DNA from: JAEUQQ01 sp963697285
GTDB lineage: Bacteria > Acidobacteriota > Vicinamibacteria > Vicinamibacterales > JAFNAJ01
Direction of reading: 5' to 3'
NCBI GenBank assembly: GCA_963697285.1
Contig: CAVONI010000012.1
Span: forward strand, 806,001 to 870,000
DNA length: 64,000 bases
Under the pieces are notes generated by a model. That model worked only from the letters and a program-made list of their open reading frames with translations. It was not told where the DNA came from and did no database searches. Shown piece after piece: positions 62,201-64,000 of this stretch (positions within the stretch are counted from its first letter, which is position 1; every line of letters starts with the position of its first letter). A program made the translations under genes and the position numbers.

Positions 62201-64000
62201 GATGACGCCGACGGCGACAGCGACACGATGGCCGGCGCGGTCAGGTCAATCGCCGTGTACGTCGTGGCAAACGGTGTCGTCATCACCTTGCCGAATCGGT
62301 CCTTCAGGTTCCTCACCTGGAGCGTGTAGCGCGTGCTCTCGAGCAAGGGCGACAGCGGACGCAGCACCACTGAGGCATCGCCGGATTCGAGCGTCAGCAC
62401 CGACGTCAGGGCGCCAGCAGGCCCACTGAGCAGGATGTTCGCGGCCGTGACGGTCGAGAGGTCGACCGGCTCCGAGAACACGATGCGGACCGTGCTGGCA
62501 AGCGGCACGCCCACCGACGCCGGCGTGGGCGTGGTGGTGAGCACCGACGGCGCGCCTTCGTCGAGCACGATGTCGCCGAGATCGATGTCGTTCCCGGTGC
62601 TCGTCACGCTGCGCGCCGCTATGCCGTCGCCGAGGGGATCCGTGATGCGCAAGGCAAACGGTCCGCCGGTGCGGATCGATTCGAAGACGAACGTGCCGTC
62701 GGCAGCGGTCTGCGCGTAGATCGTCGAGGGCTGACCGGGCGCCAGCGGCGGCACCGAGAACTCACCCACCGCGAGCGCGACGGGGGCGCCGGTGCTCGAC
62801 AGCACGCGACCGGTCACCCGGCTTGCGTCAGACAGCACGATGCGCAGGTCGAGCGTCTGGTCGGGATTCAGCGGCCCGCCGACCTGCCCCAGCCTCCCAT
62901 CGGCCGCCTCGGCGACCACCGAGAACGTCCGCGCCGAGATCCGCGAGAACGTGAAGCGGCCTGTCGCGTCTGCCGCGTTCAGGCACCCGCCCCGCGCCGC
63001 GCGGGCGAGGCACTTCGCGCTCGGCTCGCCCGTGGGGCCCGCCGAGCACGAGATGGGCTGCGCAGACTCGCATCCCGCAAACGGCACGCCGCTGAAGAAC
63101 ACGTCGGCAAACGGGGCAGGCGTCACACCGTCGGCCTGCACGACCGTGCCCGTGACCGTCGCAGTGCCGCCGAGGATCAGGCTGATCCGCGCAAGGTCGT
63201 TCTCGAACACCAGTTCGCCGCTGGCCGACGCCTCCTGGGTCGCTCCGACCTGGGGCGTGGCGCGCAGGTAGAACCGCCCCAGCGCGACATGGCTGAAGCC
63301 GAAGGTGCCGTCGGCCGCCGCCGTCGTCATGGGCGCCGTCGGTCCGCCGCCGAGCACAACCTGCGCAAACGCAGCCCGCGACCCGTCGGGATTGAACACG
63401 GTGCCTTCGATCGACCCGTATTGCGCGCGCGGGATGTCGATGACGAGCGGCAGGTCGACGACCTGCCCGTCGCGATCGATCGAGGCCGATGCATTGCCAG
63501 CGGCCGGCACGCCCTGTTTCGACGCGTTGACGTGGAACGGTGCCGTCACGACGCCGGGGAAATAGAAGCGACCGGCGGGATCGGTCGTCGAGTGCAACGC
63601 CGGAAGCCCGCGCCCCGAGGGCAACCGCGACGACAACCGCACGTCCCAGGCCTTGAGCGGCGCGAGCGTGTTGGTCTGGAACAACTGGCCGCGCACGAGC
63701 CCGAGCCCGTACTCAGCCACGTTGATGACGATCTCGCGCCCGCTGAGGTCGATGTTGCCGGCGGCGAAGCCACGACGACCGCGCGCCGCCTCGAACACGT
63801 CGACGAACACATCACCCAACGGCACGAACTCCACGCGGTACTGACCGGTCGCGTCGGTCACCGCGAACGCGATCGCCCCGGCGTCGGTGCTGATCGTGAC
63901 CTCGGCATTCGGCACCGGCGTGAGGCCATCGGCCTGGAACACCGTGCCGGTCACGACACCGCTCTGGTCGAACAGGTACACGTCGAGCGTCACCGTCCTG
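52519..64000 (-). CDS. Giant surface protein with carboxypeptidase-regulatory and Ig-like repeats (5'-partial)
   Basis: An open frame of at least 3,824 codons running off the window end; the N-terminus and signal peptide are not seen. Within the visible part, residues about 1-480 are carboxypeptidase-regulatory repeats (VTGTVFQADGLTPVPNAEVTIS...DATGQYRVEFVPLG). About 480-680 are two SbsA/Big_5-type Ig domains (PSVLTTTPTPASVGVPLASTVRIVFSEPV). About 690-1185 are further Ig-like domains with D-x-G-x-N-type loops, and about 1185-1795 more regulatory repeats. Three copies of an unassigned module (about 1796-2048, 2791-3030, 3580-3824) are separated by regulatory repeats. One early repeat carries a four-cysteine insert. 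There are no frameshifts in 11.5 kb, unlike elsewhere. Probably an extracellular or outer-membrane scaffold; no catalytic motif seen. Confidence 0.88.
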   Translation of the reverse strand, partial: RTVTLDVYLFDQSGVVTGTVFQADGLTPVPNAEVTISTDAGAIAFAVTDATGQYRVEFVPLGDVFVDVFEAARGRRGFAAGNIDLSGREIVINVAEYGLGLVRGQLFQTNTLAPLKAWDVRLSSRLPSGRGLPALHSTTDPAGRFYFPGVVTAPFHVNASKQGVPAAGNASASIDRDGQVVDLPLVIDIPRAQYGSIEGTVFNPDGSRAAFAQVVLGGGPTAPMTTAAADGTFGFSHVALGRFYLRATPQVGATQEASASGELVFENDLARISLILGGTATVTGTVVQADGVTPAPFADVFFSGVPFAGCESAQPISCSAGPTGEPSAKCLARAARGGCLNAADATGRFTFSRISARTFSVVAEAADGRLGQVGGPLNPDQTLDLRIVLSDASRVTGRVLSSTGAPVALAVGEFSVPPLAPGQPSTIYAQTAADGTFVFESIRTGGPFALRITDPLGDGIAARSVTSTGNDIDLGDIVLDEGAPSVLTTTPTPASVGVPLASTVRIVFSEPVDLSTVTAANILLSGPAGALTSVLTLESGDASVVLRPLSPLLESTRYTLQVRNLKDRFGKVMTTPFATTYTAIDLTAPAIVSLSPSASSSGVPVTSAVRVQFSEPVDPARFAGAPIVVRRGGETLAGRTDYLFGNTVVVFTPAFPLLDDTSYGLHVAAASDAAGNAQGTPLDTTFSTTDRTPPQITAVTAANGGRVIEGTTVDVTATAGAASDVAFVDFYVAGVLTFTDRSAPFVLPFLAAPSIAGPGAQVAIAAVATDTSGNRGTQPVATVVEIVADQAPSVIITSPADGFAAGNNQRLTLNVSASDDVGLTQVAYRAETGRPTDTATVALSPMVLTSQQSFGFNMPSDAAPGSIVRVTASVRDSKGQSSTAQIGITVLDAVPPAVAITGTTSGARVIPGTRVQVIVAASDAGGVKALTLRATGAATADEARAIDPALVDVATAFAVDVPASATAGQVITLSASATDVSNNSANAGQLVLTIADQQAPRLTLRTSTGRLEAVPGTQLVVIADADDEVGVSRITLRGDGAFTLNDARSFSPALGTASAQFTINVPAGATPGTTLALTSSAVDLFGNTSDPVTMLLTVRAVSDVTVDTVLMLAGDRVPATVTSSVAAGAGGLALTFTSRNANVAVPVGPITILEGQTTATLQLDGISGGTTQVDVFAQGVLRTTFTVTVRGGVVRGTVIGPNGPAAGVNVSIQAGNEIISTATGLDGRYFAEGLNESPTVEVKASDPGTNLLGYSRASMNRQNGYAFVDVILIEAGRISGVVRKADGSLAAAGALVQIFPGNGGDALASVFTGEASSFEFPLVTLGTYRLEASDTNGNRGRTTAVIAASGDEVTADIGYLGRGVVTGTVRADGGVVPNARVTLNASSVFGSSAAVITNAGLDGVYRVEGVFIGSFSVNTRDQASDRYAHANGTIETDGQVVTADLTLADYGILQGRVLRADGITPVANASVRVSGERVTTDANGAFRFDFLPLGTKTVVAQDVATAQGFDYRGEPLGVVYGQASANLVTPRATVTVDVVLPATAQIIATVVDQDGLVTPGATVTVEIGASTQKRTGVTNAEGIAIISNLMVGTYSASAVSGSLRSNTRTGTLTASEEEPITLSLEALASIRGVLVGPDGVTPAAGGFVSLNSAYGGFADPVAADGSFSFDDQRFGTYTVYGFDNGRRLRGIVRDIRLDVAGEVEERTLVLAGDGTVSGRLLNPDGSGAPNQLVELQAFAPTIGGSYSDYTDAAGFYVIPHVPAGTFRISAVDLVRKLAVEATGEIPFLGGNVALDLALVANSVTLPTSLYDANARQTVIRQGGSDLNTIYSGSSSSFESFALDVTVAGTTTRFAGASTFGTSEDGGREIATRQQMGDLLVTRKIAVPRQYFSRYLETFTNTSGAPVTVNVAIANRVYQQGVNGLRLSSSGDSEFTADDRWLVVRRSTDANLAAGVNGTSFAWVLDGAGATQTVSAVTRAGSDSSSSGYTITYGWDVVIQPGQTVSFMHFGAKMYSQASAVAAAERLVQLPPEAIQGLSPVEIATIRNFAVPADGLSALNPLPAIAGTVSGKAYEHDATTPVPRTGNASASVRFRSSEILFGRVQQVNLANALGDYGFVTSNANSFNDISVPLAPFTVEGVHSSSSTPVVSPLVSGTFAEGVTTAPTNIVFSNTSMIAGMVSRHTGTPVVNVSNATVQVQRTEPSALTIVPATISTTNGTYRVYGVPPGTYTLTASVPSSQGGSSITTVVAGVVVVEGQEIARDITVVGVGGVSGTLRRFDGSAVTSRTVSLTAGSFSRSRTTDTSGNFAFIEVPAGAYTLSAVDSTTNLTTSAPLVVAVDQTTVQDLAYIGVSTVSGTVRDGAGNTVPAGRSVSLVPQPSGTARTLSTNGSGVYTFTNVVAGTYLVRTTDPVSNTVVSAIITVVPPAPVSRDLQYPATGTVTGRVKRPNETNVGVSVQLYQGTQATPTFTRSVTSSSATGLFTFAGVAPGDYNLTTVDPLNNVRVTQPIVVVANQTTTQDLVLSDVGSILVTVALDDGTPLSGARVESCVLPTPTAVNCAESFRGYTNASGQYTITNALVGRHSVRGSHPLVTANLKEVIVTVEAAAPATPVAIALPPAANLHVTVLRADGSQYGGADVNARFGPNNASTWATSRSTSVVAIPVFGEYRVVAWLPPNDVIATDTKTGTITQNDVDVPITLTFPELTTLTGRVLDTSGQPVAEASLEVYAGPSFDDYVETDSTGSYSLEVPLGASVLLVAADWNSNLEPEPVGVDDFAIPSGVTTFAHDIVLDGVQMPQTLVDGNGTAFRFNSGGRVYTTTQNSSHQRFHPRAWSGTDSGENYADVADVAAGGRQFALPYRVASDASAIAGLFHTRSIFVPADGYFVRFVETYENRSTTPLTFDVSIDSLILAAWNHTVKATSSGDAVLQAGDQWVVTGSSGTRRYGHVFAGAGGTQPTTTGSEGTSSTLTSRWTSLTLQPGQRVAFLHFGAEHRDQAAATGAVSRLAQLPPEALAGLTDEDRAAIVNFVVPVASTVTPFASVTGRVTLDGSTPAPGAVVTFTASNPFRDAAKTVTADANGDFAFTYPVVANYSATALYQGSTSPATTGTLAAGQSAITVNISFTGGTVGQVRGRVLAEGAPVADATVELRRTFPVSTRTAVTNPVGEYTFLAVSQGSYRMKASTSSGATTPLNMPQAVMAGQVVERDLHLLTRSGTLTVAVTAADGVTPIDEATISVADVGNGVEVARTSGGTNGQYVLTGVQHASPGMRIRASIYLGSGEVFGEALATFPAGSGQSLTVPVVIPVGTLTGTIYEHDGSTPVPDAWVVVSQMSAPGDLLQVQVQADGQGQYRASGVVEGPASVEVYHPSGLQTVAASWTIADPTQGATTRDVSFGAWGTVTGTVTRHDGSPAEGATVALVPSATWGGIYGSTTTDADGRYTLANVSLGVFTLQACVAETDGDRCAGATGTVTVSGQVLPMNVAIPDVGTISILTGEDDGEGDFVGVQSNVSVITGQVGPATTAERQLQTDEAGELVIPTIPVGIVLASAFDADGNARGFDFARIDTPGDEDEIEIVASSAFRDNTYNVDPGLELTLQGRRYEFYCDFSVTNPAGDDELPSLRRALDVRVNGNPIGCLPQRLQYTDDAGQVVGETAPFSTGGVLVSRAVSHVLNSGVVLMRDTFVNTRSAPVTLQVDYLSETIDEVEYVRTAAQAGDRYVITGVKDTSRDLVVQVFAGSQALALKPALVEPQMIGGRMRVRFTIAVPAFGQRRLMFAVAQVGGSDAAQKAQAAVDLAEAISDGTDAVWQSSIVRRDGTVLNFSVQPF
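54905..55622 (-). repeat. Unassigned protein module, copy B, in giant gene
   Basis: About 240 residues: QMPQTLVDGNGTAFRFNSGG, GYFVRFVETYENRSTTPLTFDVSI, ATSSGDAVLQAGDQWVVTG, WTSLTLQPGQRVAFLHFGAEH, SRLAQLPPEALAGL and AIVNFVVPVAS. It aligns with copy A along its length. Confidence 0.8.
57850..58608 (-). repeat. Unassigned protein module, copy A, in giant gene
   Basis: About 250 residues: LPTSLYDANARQTVIRQGG, then YFSRYLETFTNTSGAPVTVNVAI, SSSGDSEFTADDRWLVVRR, WDVVIQPGQTVSFMHFGAKM, ERLVQLPPEAIQGL and TIRNFAVPADG. It shares this order of motifs with copy B. Confidence 0.8.

Overview
The window is high-GC bacterial DNA, densely packed with genes, and most resembles an acidobacterium of the Vicinamibacteria type. 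That placement is inferred from gene content: an Oar-like TonB-dependent receptor with a carboxypeptidase-regulatory N-domain, a tricorn-like protease, PEGA proteins, a PEP-CTERM protein, giant carboxypeptidase-regulatory-repeat proteins, and many GC-rich palindromes at gene ends. There is one tRNA gene (Thr, CGU). I see no rRNA genes, complete insertion sequence, CRISPR array or prophage.

Layout. 1-5.4 kb: secreted M28 peptidase, PEGA pseudokinase, tetraheme cytochrome c. 5.4-14.5 kb: QueG joined in frame to YqgE, aconitase, YheT-like hydrolase, an FAH-family enzyme, a DUF72 protein, and a CusF/Sco copper lipoprotein coupled to a transglutaminase-like protein. 14.8-24 kb: housekeeping operons, namely efp-yjjX-tdk with a membrane protein, a Deg protease, and uvrA-HEAT-mpg with overlapping stop/start codons. 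24.2-26.8 kb: zincin, ATP-grasp ligase and RDD membrane protein. 26.9-31.2 kb: accessory region around tRNA-Thr with two toxin-antitoxin-like pairs, tRNA-like remnants and small orphan genes. 31-46 kb: PAS histidine kinase, rRNA-methyltransferase-like gene, an AbrB remnant, homoserine dehydrogenase, the Oar-like receptor, a PEP-CTERM metalloprotease with a sigma-54-like promoter, and the tricorn-like protease. 46-52.3 kb: Tat-secreted epimerase, zinc-ribbon proteins, a secreted FAH-family protein, a decayed flavin oxidoreductase next to a cyclooxygenase-like peroxidase, and a lipoprotein. 52.5 kb to the window end: one open frame of at least 3,824 codons encoding a giant repeat protein whose N-terminus lies outside the window.

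Two patterns cut across the window. First, a family of 22-bp palindromes (9-bp stem, 4-nt loop) sits between or at the ends of genes; in three genes the element itself supplies the TAG stop. Second, at least nine genes are interrupted by frameshifts that almost always repair by removing one base. This looks like assembly error rather than gene decay, so these genes are annotated across the shift and flagged.

The least explained content is the giant protein with three copies of an unfamiliar module of about 240 residues, the palindromes acting as stop-plus-hairpin cassettes, and the tRNA-Thr accessory region.
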